A DNA stretch of 64,000 nucleotides from Pseudomonas sp. SID14000 (GTDB lineage Bacteria; Pseudomonadota; Gammaproteobacteria; Pseudomonadales; Pseudomonadaceae), in the NCBI RefSeq assembly GCF_002165135.1, contig NZ_NFZQ01000006.1:248001-312000 (forward strand), given 5' to 3'. Of this stretch, positions 25,271 to 33,806 are shown in pieces. Each line of letters starts with the position of its first letter. Within the stretch, counting starts at the first letter, position 1. The notes beneath the pieces are model-generated. The model had not been told where the DNA came from. It saw nothing but the letters and a program-made list of their open reading frames with translations, and did not search any database. Position numbers and translations under genes: made by a program.

Positions 25271-25972
25271 GTGAATGTACTGATCGTCCACGCTCACCCC
25301 GAGCCGCAATCGTTCACCGCTGCGCTGCGTGACCAGGCCGTGGAAACCTTCCGCGCCCAGGGCCACCAGGTGCAGGTCAGTGACTTGTACGCCATGGGCT
25401 GGAACCCGGTGGCCAGTGCCGATGATTTCACCCAACGCGAGAACCCCGAGTACCTGGTGTATGCCCTGGAGCAGCGCCAGGGGGTCAAGCGTGGTGCCAT
25501 TGCCGCGGATATCCAGCAGGAGCTGGACAAGCTGCTGTGGGCCGACTTGCTGGTGCTGAACTTCCCGATCTTCTGGTTCTCGGCGCCGGCCATGCTCAAG
25601 GGCTGGATCGACCGGGTGCTGGTGTCGGGGGTGTGCTATGGCGGCAAGCGCTTCTACGACCAGGGCGGGTTGGCGGGCAAGAAGGCGCTGGTGTGCGTGA
25701 CCCTGGGCGGGCGCGAGCACATGTTTGGTGACGGGGCGATTCACGGGCCGTTGGAGGACATGCTGCGGCCGATCTTGCGCGGCACGCTGGCCTACGTGGG
25801 CTTCGAGGTGCTGCCGCCGTTCGTGGCCTGGCATGTACCGTACATCAGTGACGAGGCGCGGCAGGGCTTTTTGCAGCAGTACCGACAGCGCCTGGAGCAG
25901 CTCTCGGACGACCAGCCTCTGGTGTTCCCGCGCCTGGAGCAGTTCGATGAGGCGCTGTACCCGCTGACCTGA
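25271..25972 (+). CDS. Flavodoxin-fold NAD(P)H:quinone oxidoreductase family protein
   Basis: The 233-residue protein is in the NQO1/KefF-type flavodoxin-like family: MNVLIVHAHPEPQSF with the phosphate-binding loop, NFPIFWFSAPAMLKGWIDRV and the VTLGGREHMFG region contacting flavin. It would reduce quinones or related electrophiles with two electrons. The GTG start is preferred because the GAGGAGA ribosome site (about 25257-25263) is correctly spaced before it; the ATG two codons upstream lies too close to that site. It ends the operon; P. aeruginosa has a quinone oxidoreductase gene after aruH too, which supports a shared, still undefined, role. Confidence 0.8.
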   Translation: MNVLIVHAHPEPQSFTAALRDQAVETFRAQGHQVQVSDLYAMGWNPVASADDFTQRENPEYLVYALEQRQGVKRGAIAADIQQELDKLLWADLLVLNFPIFWFSAPAMLKGWIDRVLVSGVCYGGKRFYDQGGLAGKKALVCVTLGGREHMFGDGAIHGPLEDMLRPILRGTLAYVGFEVLPPFVAWHVPYISDEARQGFLQQYRQRLEQLSDDQPLVFPRLEQFDEALYPLT

Positions 25973-26009
25973 CCTTTCTCCTGTGCCAGCCACTGGGGCC
26001 GCGTTGCGG

Positions 26010-26081
26010 CCCTTTCGCGACACAAGGCCGCTCCTACAGGATCCGCGCACCCTGTAGGAGCGGCCTTGTGTCGCGAAAGGG
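26010..26081. repeat. REP pair, perfect 31-bp inverted repeat
   Basis: Arms 26010-26040 and 26051-26081 are perfectly complementary around a 10-base loop, with the GCGACACAAGGCCGCTCCTACAGG-type class core; outer partial arms (CTGGGGC/GCCCCAG) extend it. It lies just after the aru operon and probably ends or stabilises its transcript. The rest of the 262-base gap to the next gene shows no further gene. Confidence 0.88.
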
Positions 26082-26234
26082 CTGCAAAGCAGCCCCAGAA
26101 TTCTGTCGGCATACGACATTCTGCCACCTGCCAAAAAACGACCACCCACACATTCGGGGTATGTCCCCCTTCGGCAAATCCCTCGATAGTGCCTGCATCG
26201 GCTCGATCCCGAGCATTCACACGATGGAGTTGCC

Positions 26235-27338
26235 ATGCGCAAGGTACTGAAGGTGATTGGCGGTCTGCTGCTGGCGTCTGGCGCCAGCCTGGCCCAGGCG
26301 GCAGAGGTGGACAGCGGTAACACGTTGCGGTTGTACAACTGGACCGACTATATCGGCGAAACCACCCTGGCCGACTTCGAGAAGGCCACCGGCATCAAGG
26401 TCATCTACGACACCTTCGACGGCTACGAAACGGTACAGACCAAACTGCTCACCGGCCGCTCCGGCTACGACCTGGTCATGCTCAACGCTGCCCTGGTACC
26501 CCCGCTGATCAGCGCCGGAGTGTTCCAGGCGCTGGACAAGCAGCAACTGCCCAGCTGGCGCAATCTCGACCAGCAGGTGGTGAACAACCTGCAAGGCTAC
26601 GACCCTGGCCTGAAATACTCGGCGCCCTACACCTGGGGCAGCTCGGGAGTGACCTACAACGTCGACAAGATAGCCGCGCGCATGCCCGATGCCCCCATCG
26701 GCTCGCTGGCCATGCTGTTCGATCCCCGGATCGTCTCGCGCTTCGCCGACTGCGGCGTCACCCTGATGGACGCGCCGACCGAAGTCATCCCGCTGGCCCT
26801 GCAGTACCTGGGCAAGGACCCACGCAGCGCATCGCCGGCCGACCTCAAGGCGGCCGAACAGCTGCTGCTGGGCATTCGCCCGTACATTCGCAAGTTCGAC
26901 TCGGTCAACTACCTCACCAGCCTTCCCAACGGCGATGTCTGCCTGGCCCTGACCTGGTCTGGTGACTACGCCACCGCCCAGGCCCGCGCGGTTGAAGCGA
27001 AGAAGGACATCAAGCTGTCGTTCTTCATCCCCCGGGAAGGCTCGCTGATCTGGTTCGACAACCTGTACATCCCCAAGGATGCGCCGCACGCGGCCAACGC
27101 CCACCGCTTCATCGAGTTCCTGCTGCAGCCGCAGACCATGGCCAAGGTCACCGACTACATCCACTACGCCAACAGCAACGCCGCCGCCACTGCGCTGGTG
27201 CGCGACGAGATCCGCCAGAACCCGGCCATCTACCCCGACGCGCAAACCCGCGAGCGCCTGTTCGCGCAGAAAACCCAGAGCCCGAAGGACATGCGTGCCA
27301 TCACCCGGGTCTGGAGCACGGTCAAGACCGGTTTCTGA
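26235..27338 (+). CDS. Polyamine-type ABC transporter substrate-binding protein (PotF/SpuD-like)
   Basis: The 367-residue periplasmic protein has a cleavable signal peptide (about 22 residues, cleavage near AQAAEV) and the PotD/PotF-type binding fold. The motif LRLYNWTDYIGETTLADFEK at the mature N-terminus is diagnostic, followed by YDTFDGYETVQTKLLTG. Family members bind putrescine, spermidine or related amines. No ABC ATPase or permease gene follows; instead an aminotransferase gene comes 34 bases later. The protein may lend substrate to a transporter encoded elsewhere or serve sensing. An ATG start with spaced purine-rich GGAGTTGCC is used. Confidence 0.84.
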   Translation: MRKVLKVIGGLLLASGASLAQAAEVDSGNTLRLYNWTDYIGETTLADFEKATGIKVIYDTFDGYETVQTKLLTGRSGYDLVMLNAALVPPLISAGVFQALDKQQLPSWRNLDQQVVNNLQGYDPGLKYSAPYTWGSSGVTYNVDKIAARMPDAPIGSLAMLFDPRIVSRFADCGVTLMDAPTEVIPLALQYLGKDPRSASPADLKAAEQLLLGIRPYIRKFDSVNYLTSLPNGDVCLALTWSGDYATAQARAVEAKKDIKLSFFIPREGSLIWFDNLYIPKDAPHAANAHRFIEFLLQPQTMAKVTDYIHYANSNAAATALVRDEIRQNPAIYPDAQTRERLFAQKTQSPKDMRAITRVWSTVKTGF

Positions 27339-27372
27339 ACACTGCCCAACGATCACTGCCAAGGAGCTGCTC

Positions 27373-28785
27373 ATGGCCACCCCAAGCAAAGCGTTCGCCA
27401 TTGCCCACGACCCGCTGGTGGAAGCCGACAAGGCCCACTACATGCACGGCTACCACGTGTTCGACGAGCACCGCGAGCAAGGTGCGCTGAACATCGTTGC
27501 CGGCGAGGGCGCTTACATTCGCGATACCCACGGCAACCGCTTCCTCGATGCCGTCGGCGGCATGTGGTGCACCAACATTGGCCTGGGCCGCGAGGAAATG
27601 GCCTTGGCTATCGCCGACCAGGTACGCCAGTTGGCCTATTCCAACCCGTTCTCCGACATGGCCAACGATGTGGCGATCCAGCTGTGTCAGAAGCTCGCGC
27701 AGCTGGCGCCGGGCGACCTGAACCATGTGTTCCTCACCACCGGCGGCTCGACCGCGGTCGATACGGCCTACCGGCTGATCCAGTACTACCAGAACTGCCG
27801 TGGCAAGCCGCACAAGAAGCACATCATCGCCCGTTACAACGCCTACCACGGCTCCACCGCCCTGACCATGTCGATTGGCAACAAGGCCGCCGACCGGGTG
27901 CCGGAGTTCGACTACGCCCACCCGCTGATCCACCATGTATCCAACCCCAACCCGTACCGCGCTCCGGACGACATGGACGAGGCGGAGTTCCTCGACTTCC
28001 TGGTCGCCGAGTTCGAGGACAAGGTCCTCTCGCTGGGCGCCGACAACGTCGCGGCATTCTTCGCCGAGCCGATCATGGGCTCGGGCGGGGTGATCATTCC
28101 GCCCAAGGGCTACTTCCAGCGCATGTGGCAGCTGTGCCAGACCTACGACATCCTGTTCGTCGCCGACGAAGTGGTGACCTCGTTCGGGCGCCTGGGCACC
28201 TTCTTTGCCAGCGAGGAACTGTTCGGCATCACTCCCGACATCATCACTACCGCCAAGGGCCTGACCTCGGCCTACCTGCCGCTGGGGGCGTGCATCTTCT
28301 CCGAACGCATCTGGCAGGTGATCGCCGAGCCGGGCAAGGGCCGCTGCTTCACCCACGGCTTCACCTACAGTGGCCACCCGGTGTGCTGCACCGCGGCGCT
28401 GAAGAACATCGAGATCATCGAGCGCGAGCAATTGCTGGAACACGTCAGGGACGTCGGCGGCTATCTGGAGCAACGCCTGCAGAGCTTGCGCGAGCTGCCG
28501 CTGGTGGGGGATGTGCGCTGCATGAAGCTGATGGCTTGTGTCGAGTTCGTTGCCGACAAGGCCAGCAAGGCGCTGTTCGCCGACGAGGTGAACATCGGTG
28601 AACGCATTCATCGCAAGGCCCAGGCCAAGGGGCTGCTGGTGCGGCCGATCATGCACCTGAACGTGATGTCGCCGCCGTTGATCGTCACCCATGAGCAAGT
28701 AGACGAGATCGTCGAAACCCTGCGCCAGTGCATCATCGAAACTGCGTGCGAACTCGCAGCGCTTGGCCTGTACCAGGGCCGATGA
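27373..28785 (+). CDS. Class III (omega-amino acid/diamine) aminotransferase, SpuC-like
   Basis: The 470-residue PLP enzyme binds the cofactor at K295 (TTAKGLTSAYLPLGA). It has the fold-type I hallmarks GGSTAVDTAYRLIQYY, NAYHGSTALTMS and VADEVVTSFGRLG. Family members transaminate putrescine, cadaverine, beta-alanine or similar omega-amines to pyruvate. Together with the polyamine-type binding protein 34 bases upstream and an overlapping regulator gene downstream, it suggests a small amine-use unit. AAGGAGCTG gives a strong ribosome site for the ATG giving MATPSKAFAIAHD. Substrate unproven. Confidence 0.84.
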   Translation: MATPSKAFAIAHDPLVEADKAHYMHGYHVFDEHREQGALNIVAGEGAYIRDTHGNRFLDAVGGMWCTNIGLGREEMALAIADQVRQLAYSNPFSDMANDVAIQLCQKLAQLAPGDLNHVFLTTGGSTAVDTAYRLIQYYQNCRGKPHKKHIIARYNAYHGSTALTMSIGNKAADRVPEFDYAHPLIHHVSNPNPYRAPDDMDEAEFLDFLVAEFEDKVLSLGADNVAAFFAEPIMGSGGVIIPPKGYFQRMWQLCQTYDILFVADEVVTSFGRLGTFFASEELFGITPDIITTAKGLTSAYLPLGACIFSERIWQVIAEPGKGRCFTHGFTYSGHPVCCTAALKNIEIIEREQLLEHVRDVGGYLEQRLQSLRELPLVGDVRCMKLMACVEFVADKASKALFADEVNIGERIHRKAQAKGLLVRPIMHLNVMSPPLIVTHEQVDEIVETLRQCIIETACELAALGLYQGR

Positions 28786-29672
28786 ACCTGGCGCAAAGGG
28801 CTGTGCGCGGGCGTGCCCGGCAGGCTAGACTGCCGGGCATGACCCAGGCCTCTCCCGACACTCCGCTTACCCTTTCACTGGGCGCGCTGCAGCAATGGCA
28901 TGCGGCGCTGCAACGCGCGCTGGCGCACAGCGAAACGCCCGAGGCGCTGGCGTATGTGGCGGCTGCCATCGGCCAGCTGGGGCAGGTGGAATCGATGATG
29001 ATCAGCCTCGAGTGCCAGGGGCGGGCACCGCAACTGCTGTACCAGCAAGGCATTCCCGACTTGCACCGCGCTGCCGTGCTGGAACGCTACTTCAGCGCCG
29101 GATACCTGCTTGACCCGTTCTGCCTGGCCGTGCAAGGCGGCCTGGCCGAGGGTTTCTACCACCTGCAGGAAATCGCCCCCGACAACTTCTTCGACAGCGA
29201 TTATTACAAGGCCTATTACCTGGGCACGGGTTGCATCGAGGACAGCTACTACATCGTCGACCTCAGTGCTGGGCGCAAGTTGTCGCTGAGCCTGTTCCAG
29301 GGCTGCAGCGGCAGGCGCCTGAGCGCCGGGCAGATCGACCTGCTGCGTGCGCTGGAACCGATGGTGCGCGAACTGCTGGTGCGCTATGCGCGGTATCACC
29401 TGGAGCCCGGCCTTGCACCAGCCGAGCGTGGCAGCCTGCAGGCGGCTTTCGACAGTTTCGGCTGCCAGGTGCTGACCGACCGTGAGCGGGAGGTGGCGCA
29501 CATGATCTTGCGTGGGCATTCGGTGAAGTCCACCGCGCTGGAGCTGGGCATCTCGCCGGAAACGGTGCGCATGCACCGAAAGAATCTGTACCTGAAGCTG
29601 GAGATCAACTCGCAGTCGGAGTTGTTTGCGCGGTTTATCGACTGGCTGCGCGGCGATCACCTGGCGGTCTAG
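28782..29672 (+). CDS. LuxR-type regulator without a recognised ligand domain
   Basis: The protein is up to 296 residues and its C-terminus (about 225-290) is a LuxR-type helix-turn-helix: LTDREREVAHMILRGHSVKS, then LGISPETVRMHRKNLYLKL. The N-terminal ~220 residues are not an obvious AHL-binding, PAS or receiver domain. Two starts are possible. The ATG used here overlaps the aminotransferase stop (ATGA-type coupling). A later ATG at 28839 gives MTQASPDTPLTLSLG and is preceded by a perfect 10-bp hairpin (28814-28823 with 28830-28839). It probably regulates the two upstream amine genes. I do not recognise the specific subgroup. Confidence 0.72.
   Translation: MNLAQRAVRGRARQARLPGMTQASPDTPLTLSLGALQQWHAALQRALAHSETPEALAYVAAAIGQLGQVESMMISLECQGRAPQLLYQQGIPDLHRAAVLERYFSAGYLLDPFCLAVQGGLAEGFYHLQEIAPDNFFDSDYYKAYYLGTGCIEDSYYIVDLSAGRKLSLSLFQGCSGRRLSAGQIDLLRALEPMVRELLVRYARYHLEPGLAPAERGSLQAAFDSFGCQVLTDREREVAHMILRGHSVKSTALELGISPETVRMHRKNLYLKLEINSQSELFARFIDWLRGDHLAV
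28814..28839 (+). promoter_or_regulatory. Perfect hairpin overlapping an alternative LuxR start codon
   Basis: TGCCCGGCAG pairs perfectly with CTGCCGGGCA across a 6-base loop, and the last pairing base is the A of the ATG at 28839. The loop and right arm include TAGACT, which resembles a -10 hexamer. It could limit translation from the internal start or be an operator. Confidence 0.4.
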
Positions 29673-29720
29673 CAGCAAAGGAGCAACTGCCTTGCTCACT
29701 ATTTGAAAGCTGGCGCGATC

Positions 29721-29809
29721 CCTGTGGGAGCGGGTTTACCCGCGAAGGATGCGACGCGGTGCATGGCACCGGCTTCGCCGGTGTTCGCGGGTAAACCCGC
29801 TCCCACAGG
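29721..29809. repeat. REP pair between LuxR and dsdA (convergent ends)
   Basis: Arms 29721-29746 and 29784-29809 are perfect 26-bp inverted copies of the CCTGTGGGAGCGGGTTTACC class, with a 37-base spacer. Two genes converge here, so it may serve both as a 3' end. Confidence 0.88.
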
Positions 29810-29833
29810 TACAGCGCTGCCCCCCAATAATCC

Positions 29834-31168
29834 TCAGCCCCTCCCTTTAGCCAGATAGGCCGCAAACTCCGCCTCCGGCACCATGCTGCCACCGGTCCCC
29901 CACACCAAGTGCGTGGCCCGCTCCATGCGCCCGGTCGACAGGCCCATGCGTGCCAGGTACTCAGGCGATTCAAGCACCTTGACCATGCCCGGCATCCCCG
30001 CCAGCGCCGAAGGTTCCAGCCGAGCATTCTCCTGGTCATGGGCCAGCACCAATAGCCGGTACAGCGCCTCGTCGCTGACCGTGTAATAGCCATCGAGCAA
30101 ACGCTGCATCGCCTTGCCGACAAAGCCGGAAGGGCGGCCTACCGCCAGGCCGTCGGCGGCGGTCAGGTTGTCGATGCCAAAGTCCTGCACACTGGTGGCG
30201 TCATGCAAACCGCTATACACCCCCAGGAACATGCAGGGCGAGTGGGTGGGTTCGGCGAAGATGCAGTGCACATGGTCGCCCCAGATCAGCTTCAGGCCGA
30301 ACGCCACGCCACCTGGGCCACCGCCTACCCCGCAGGGCAGGTAGACGAACAATGGGTGCTCGGCATCCACCTTGATGCCCACGGTTTCGAACTGGCCGGC
30401 CAACCGCCCGGCCGCTACGGCATAGCCGAGGAACAGGTGCGGCGAGTTCTCGTCGTCCACGAAGTAGCAGCTCGGGTCGGTCGCCGCCTGCTGGCGCCCT
30501 TGCTCCACCGCTACGCTGTAGTCGCTTTCGTACTCGACCACGCTGACGCCATGGGCGCGCAGTTTGTCTTTCTTCCACTGGCGGGCATCGGCCGACATGT
30601 GCACGGTGGCCTGGAAACCCAGCCGGGCGCTCATGATGCCGATCGACAGGCCGAGGTTGCCGGTCGAGCCGACCGCAACCTTGTACTGGCTGAAGAATTG
30701 CCGGGCCTGGTCGCTGGCCAGTACCCGGTAATCGCTTTCGAGGTTGATCAGGCCAGCCGCCAGGGCCAGGTCTTCGGCATGCTTGAGCACTTCATGAATA
30801 CCGCCGCGGGCCTTGATCGAACCAGAGATCGGCAGCTCGCTGTCGGCCTTGAGCCAGAGTGCACCGCTGGCTGGCAGGCCCGCTGCCTGCAGCAATGTGG
30901 CGTGCAGGGTGGGTAGCGGGCGCAGCGGTGACTCGATGATGCCGCCGGCGGCGGTGGTATCCGGGAACACGCTGGCCAGGTACGGGGCAAAGCGTGTCAG
31001 CCGGGCACTGGCGGCACTGACGTCGGCGGCGCTCAGGCCGACATCGGCCAGGGCCTGGGCGGCAGGGGCGATGTGCGGGTTGAACCAGCTGGTTTCGCGC
31101 AGGGCCACCAGGTCCTCGATCAGGGGATGGGAGCTGCACCATGCCTGCAGTGTCTTGCCGTGAATCAT
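29834..31168 (-). CDS. dsdA: D-serine ammonia-lyase (D-serine dehydratase)
   Basis: The 444-residue fold-type II PLP enzyme deaminates D-serine to pyruvate and ammonia in the cytoplasm, with the PLP lysine K119 in [12 protein letters not shown]. Other family landmarks are the [20 protein letters not shown] phosphate-binding region, [17 protein letters not shown] and [16 protein letters not shown]. Length agrees with DsdA of other bacteria (about 440). No dsdC-type activator or dsdX permease is adjacent; catR stands 51 bases upstream in the same direction, and the REP pair lies beyond the 3' end. It may detoxify D-serine. Start at the ATG giving [10 protein letters not shown]. Confidence 0.93.
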   Translation of the reverse strand: MIHGKTLQAWCSSHPLIEDLVALRETSWFNPHIAPAAQALADVGLSAADVSAASARLTRFAPYLASVFPDTTAAGGIIESPLRPLPTLHATLLQAAGLPASGALWLKADSELPISGSIKARGGIHEVLKHAEDLALAAGLINLESDYRVLASDQARQFFSQYKVAVGSTGNLGLSIGIMSARLGFQATVHMSADARQWKKDKLRAHGVSVVEYESDYSVAVEQGRQQAATDPSCYFVDDENSPHLFLGYAVAAGRLAGQFETVGIKVDAEHPLFVYLPCGVGGGPGGVAFGLKLIWGDHVHCIFAEPTHSPCMFLGVYSGLHDATSVQDFGIDNLTAADGLAVGRPSGFVGKAMQRLLDGYYTVSDEALYRLLVLAHDQENARLEPSALAGMPGMVKVLESPEYLARMGLSTGRMERATHLVWGTGGSMVPEAEFAAYLAKGRG

Positions 31169-31219
31169 GCTGGTTTTTCCTGTTGGTTGATGATGGCTGA
31201 AGGGGGGGGCACAAGGGGC

Positions 31220-32092
31220 TCATTTGGCCTGCTGCGCAATCAACGCCAGGCAGCGCTGCACGATCGGGCTCACATCGCCCTTGCGCCGGCTGAGGATGAT
31301 CGGGCTGACGGCGCCGCTGTCGAGCAGGCTTACATATTCGATATCGGTGCGGTGCTGCTGCTGCACCGACGCCGGCACCAGGGTCACGCCTACACCAACG
31401 GCCACCAGGCCAATGGCGGTCTGCAGTTCGTTGGCCCACTGGCTGACGCGGATGCTCATGCCGTGGTGGGCGAACAGCGCCAGCACATGGTCGGCATAAC
31501 TGGGCCTGGGGTTGGCCGGGTAGAGGATGAACGCCTCGCCAGCCAGCTGAGCAAGTGTAAGCGGGCTGCTCGCCAGCGGGTGGCCCTTGGGCAGCACGGC
31601 CACCAACGGGTCCTCGCGCAGCACTTGCTGGTGTATGGCTGGGTCATCGATGCGAATGCGCCCGAAGGCGATATCGATGCGTCCGCTTTTCAGCGCCTCC
31701 ACCTGCTGCAGCGTGGTCATCTCGTTCAGGCCCAGTTCCAGTTCGCTGTCCTGGCGCAGTTCGCGGATCAGCTCCGGCAGCACCGTGTACAGGGTCGAGG
31801 GGGCGAAGCCGATCCCCAGCCACTGGCGCTGGCCTTGGCCGATGCGGCGGGTGTTGTCGCTGATGTTCTCCAACTGCTGCAGCACAGTGCAGCTTTGCTC
31901 GTAAAAGAAGCGACCCGCTTCGGTCAGCCGCAGCGGGCGCTCGCGCACTACCAGCAACGTGCCGAGCTGGTCCTCTAGCTGGCTGATCTGTCGGCTCAGC
32001 GGTGGCTGGGCAATGTGCAGCAGCTCGGCGGCGCGAGTGAAGTTCAGGGTTTCGGCCAGGACCTTGAAGTAACGCAGGTGGCGCAGCTCCAT
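31220..32092 (-). CDS. catR: CatR, LysR-family activator of the catechol genes
   Basis: The 290-residue LysR regulator has an N-terminal winged helix (about 1-60, with NFTRAAELLHIAQPPLSRQI) and an effector-binding domain that senses cis,cis-muconate. It is divergent from catB with a 135-base gap, as in P. putida and relatives, which fixes the name. On binding muconate CatR activates catBCA. Start at the ATG giving MELRHLRYFKV, the canonical LysR N-terminus; longer frames upstream run antisense through catB. Confidence 0.92.
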   Translation of the reverse strand: MELRHLRYFKVLAETLNFTRAAELLHIAQPPLSRQISQLEDQLGTLLVVRERPLRLTEAGRFFYEQSCTVLQQLENISDNTRRIGQGQRQWLGIGFAPSTLYTVLPELIRELRQDSELELGLNEMTTLQQVEALKSGRIDIAFGRIRIDDPAIHQQVLREDPLVAVLPKGHPLASSPLTLAQLAGEAFILYPANPRPSYADHVLALFAHHGMSIRVSQWANELQTAIGLVAVGVGVTLVPASVQQQHRTDIEYVSLLDSGAVSPIILSRRKGDVSPIVQRCLALIAQQAK

Positions 32093-32093
32093 C

Positions 32094-32157
32094 AGACCTC
32101 CAGGGTATGGTGGGAGATTCATTCGATATTGGACGGCTATCAGGGTCTCGCGCAATC
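32094..32157 (+). promoter_or_regulatory. CatR recognition site and catB promoter
   Basis: The imperfect dyad AGACC-TCCAG-GGTAT (32094-32108) fits the ATACC-N-GGTAT LysR/CatR recognition element. It lies upstream of a -35 TTGGAC (32129-32134) with 17 bases to a weak GCAATC -10 (32152-32157), as expected for a promoter that needs CatR plus muconate. The site also overlaps the start region of catR and could repress catR. Confidence 0.65.
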
Positions 32158-32227
32158 CTTGGACAAGCAAGTAAATGCACCACTCGGGCCTGCGGCTGGC
32201 AGCCCGAAATAACGGGACCTGGCTACA

Positions 32228-33349
32228 ATGACAAGCGCGCTGATTGAACGTATCGAAGCAATTATCGTCGACCTGCCGACCATTCGCCCGCACAAGCTGG
32301 CGATGCACACCATGCAGCAGCAGACCCTGGTGGTATTGCGTGTTCGCTGCAGCGATGGCGTGGAAGGCATCGGCGAGGCCACCACCATCGGCGGCCTGGC
32401 CTATGGCTACGAAAGCCCCGAGGGCATCAAGGCCAACATCGATGCGCACCTGGCGCCGGCGCTGATCGGCCTGCCGGCAGACAACATCAACGCTGCCATG
32501 CTCAAGCTGGACAAGCTGGCCAAGGGCAACACCTTTGCCAAGTCGGGTATCGAGAGCGCCTTGCTCGATGCCCAGGGCAAGCGCCTGGGCCTGCCGGTCA
32601 GCGAACTGCTGGGCGGTCGCGTGCGCGACAGCCTGGAAGTGGCCTGGACCTTGGCCAGCGGCGATACCGCCCGCGACATCGCCGAAGCCCGGCACATGCT
32701 GGAGATCCGCCGCCACCGGGTGTTCAAGCTGAAGATCGGCGCCAATCCGCTGGCCCAGGACCTCAAGCACGTGGTGGCGATCAAGCGCGAGCTGGGCGAC
32801 AGCGCCAGCGTGCGGGTCGATGTCAACCAATACTGGGACGAGTCCCAGGCCATCCGTGCCTGCCAGGTGCTCGGCGACAACGGTATCGACCTGATCGAGC
32901 AACCGATTTCGCGCATCAACCGCAGCGGCCAGGTGCGCCTGAACCAGCGCAGCCCGGCGCCGATCATGGCCGACGAGTCGATCGAAAGCGTCGAGGACGC
33001 CTTCAGCCTGGCCGCGGACGGTGCGGCCAGCATCTTCGCCCTGAAAATCGCCAAGAACGGCGGCCCGCGCGCCGTGCTGCGCACCGCGCAAATCGCAGAG
33101 GCCGCCGGCATTGCCCTGTATGGCGGGACCATGCTCGAAGGCTCGATCGGCACCCTGGCCTCGGCCCATGCCTTCCTGACCCTGCGTGAGCTCACCTGGG
33201 GCACCGAGCTGTTCGGGCCGCTGCTGCTGACCGAAGAAATCGTCAACGAGCCACCGCAGTACCACGACTTCCAGTTGCACATTCCACGCACCTCAGGCCT
33301 GGGCCTGACCCTGGACGAACAGCGCCTGGCGCGCTTCGCCCGCCGCTGA
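32228..33349 (+). CDS. catB: Muconate cycloisomerase
   Basis: The 373-residue enolase-superfamily enzyme converts cis,cis-muconate to muconolactone. Visible landmarks are the capping domain with GVEGIGEATTIGGLAYG, the barrel catalytic KLKIGANP (Lys), the metal ligand region VRVDVNQYWDE and IMADESIESVEDAF, and LKIAKNGGPRAV near the second metal site. It is the first gene of catB-catC-catA. The length and motifs match CatB and the gene order fixes it as catechol rather than chlorocatechol branch. Confidence 0.95.
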   Translation: MTSALIERIEAIIVDLPTIRPHKLAMHTMQQQTLVVLRVRCSDGVEGIGEATTIGGLAYGYESPEGIKANIDAHLAPALIGLPADNINAAMLKLDKLAKGNTFAKSGIESALLDAQGKRLGLPVSELLGGRVRDSLEVAWTLASGDTARDIAEARHMLEIRRHRVFKLKIGANPLAQDLKHVVAIKRELGDSASVRVDVNQYWDESQAIRACQVLGDNGIDLIEQPISRINRSGQVRLNQRSPAPIMADESIESVEDAFSLAADGAASIFALKIAKNGGPRAVLRTAQIAEAAGIALYGGTMLEGSIGTLASAHAFLTLRELTWGTELFGPLLLTEEIVNEPPQYHDFQLHIPRTSGLGLTLDEQRLARFARR

Positions 33350-33377
33350 ATCGCGAGGGCTGAAAGAACACACAACC

Positions 33378-33447
33378 CCTGTGGGAGCGGCTTTAGCCGC
33401 GAAGCAGGCGACGCGGTGGATGGCACGGGCTTCGCCTGTGTTCGCGC
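33378..33447. repeat. Truncated REP element inside the cat operon (catB-catC gap)
   Basis: One complete REP unit (33378-33404) followed by spacer and only the first few bases of the expected second, inverted unit (TTCGCG at 33441-33446). Compared with the intact pair at 29721-29809, the spacer sequence is nearly the same, so the right arm was lost. It lies in the middle of an operon, between the catB stop and the catC ribosome site (AGAAAGGAGAT). Confidence 0.8.
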
Positions 33448-33472
33448 CAAATCAGAGAAAGGAGATACCAGC

Positions 33473-33763
33473 ATGCTGTTCCACGTGAAGATGACCGTGA
33501 AACTGCCGGTCGACATGGACCCGGCCAAGGCCGCCCAGCTCAAGGCCGACGAGAAGGAACTGGCCCAGCGCCTGCAGCGCGAAGGCACCTGGCGCCACCT
33601 GTGGCGCATTGCCGGGCACTACGCCAACTACAGCGTGTTCGATGTGCCCAGCGTCGAGGCGCTGCACGACACCTTGATGCAGCTGCCACTGTTCCCGTAC
33701 ATGGACATCGAGGTCAACGGCCTGTGCCGGCACCCCTCGTCGATCCACAGCGACGACCGCTGA
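33473..33763 (+). CDS. catC: Muconolactone delta-isomerase
   Basis: The 96-residue protein (MLFHVKMTVKLPVDMDPAKA start) matches the small decameric isomerase that converts muconolactone to beta-ketoadipate enol-lactone. Conserved elements are EGTWRHLWRIAGHYANYSVF and LPLFPYMDIEVNGLCRHPSS. It lies between catB and catA, with a strong AAAGGAGAT ribosome site. Unlike some catBC pairs the gap to catB is 123 bases because of a REP element. Confidence 0.95.
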   Translation: MLFHVKMTVKLPVDMDPAKAAQLKADEKELAQRLQREGTWRHLWRIAGHYANYSVFDVPSVEALHDTLMQLPLFPYMDIEVNGLCRHPSSIHSDDR

Positions 33764-33806
33764 GTCGCACCTGTCTACCTGACAAGAACAAGATGAGGTA
33801 AGCACG

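Noticed and set aside
15617..25972. Horizontal transfer of the whole aru locus
   Set aside because: The locus keeps the same codon style and REP punctuation as its neighbours and matches the known order in another Pseudomonas, so only the racemase and aldehyde dehydrogenase look like later additions.
25973..26234. Mobile element ends flanking the aru operon
   Set aside because: The inverted repeats are REP pairs; no transposase, target duplication or IS-like termini.
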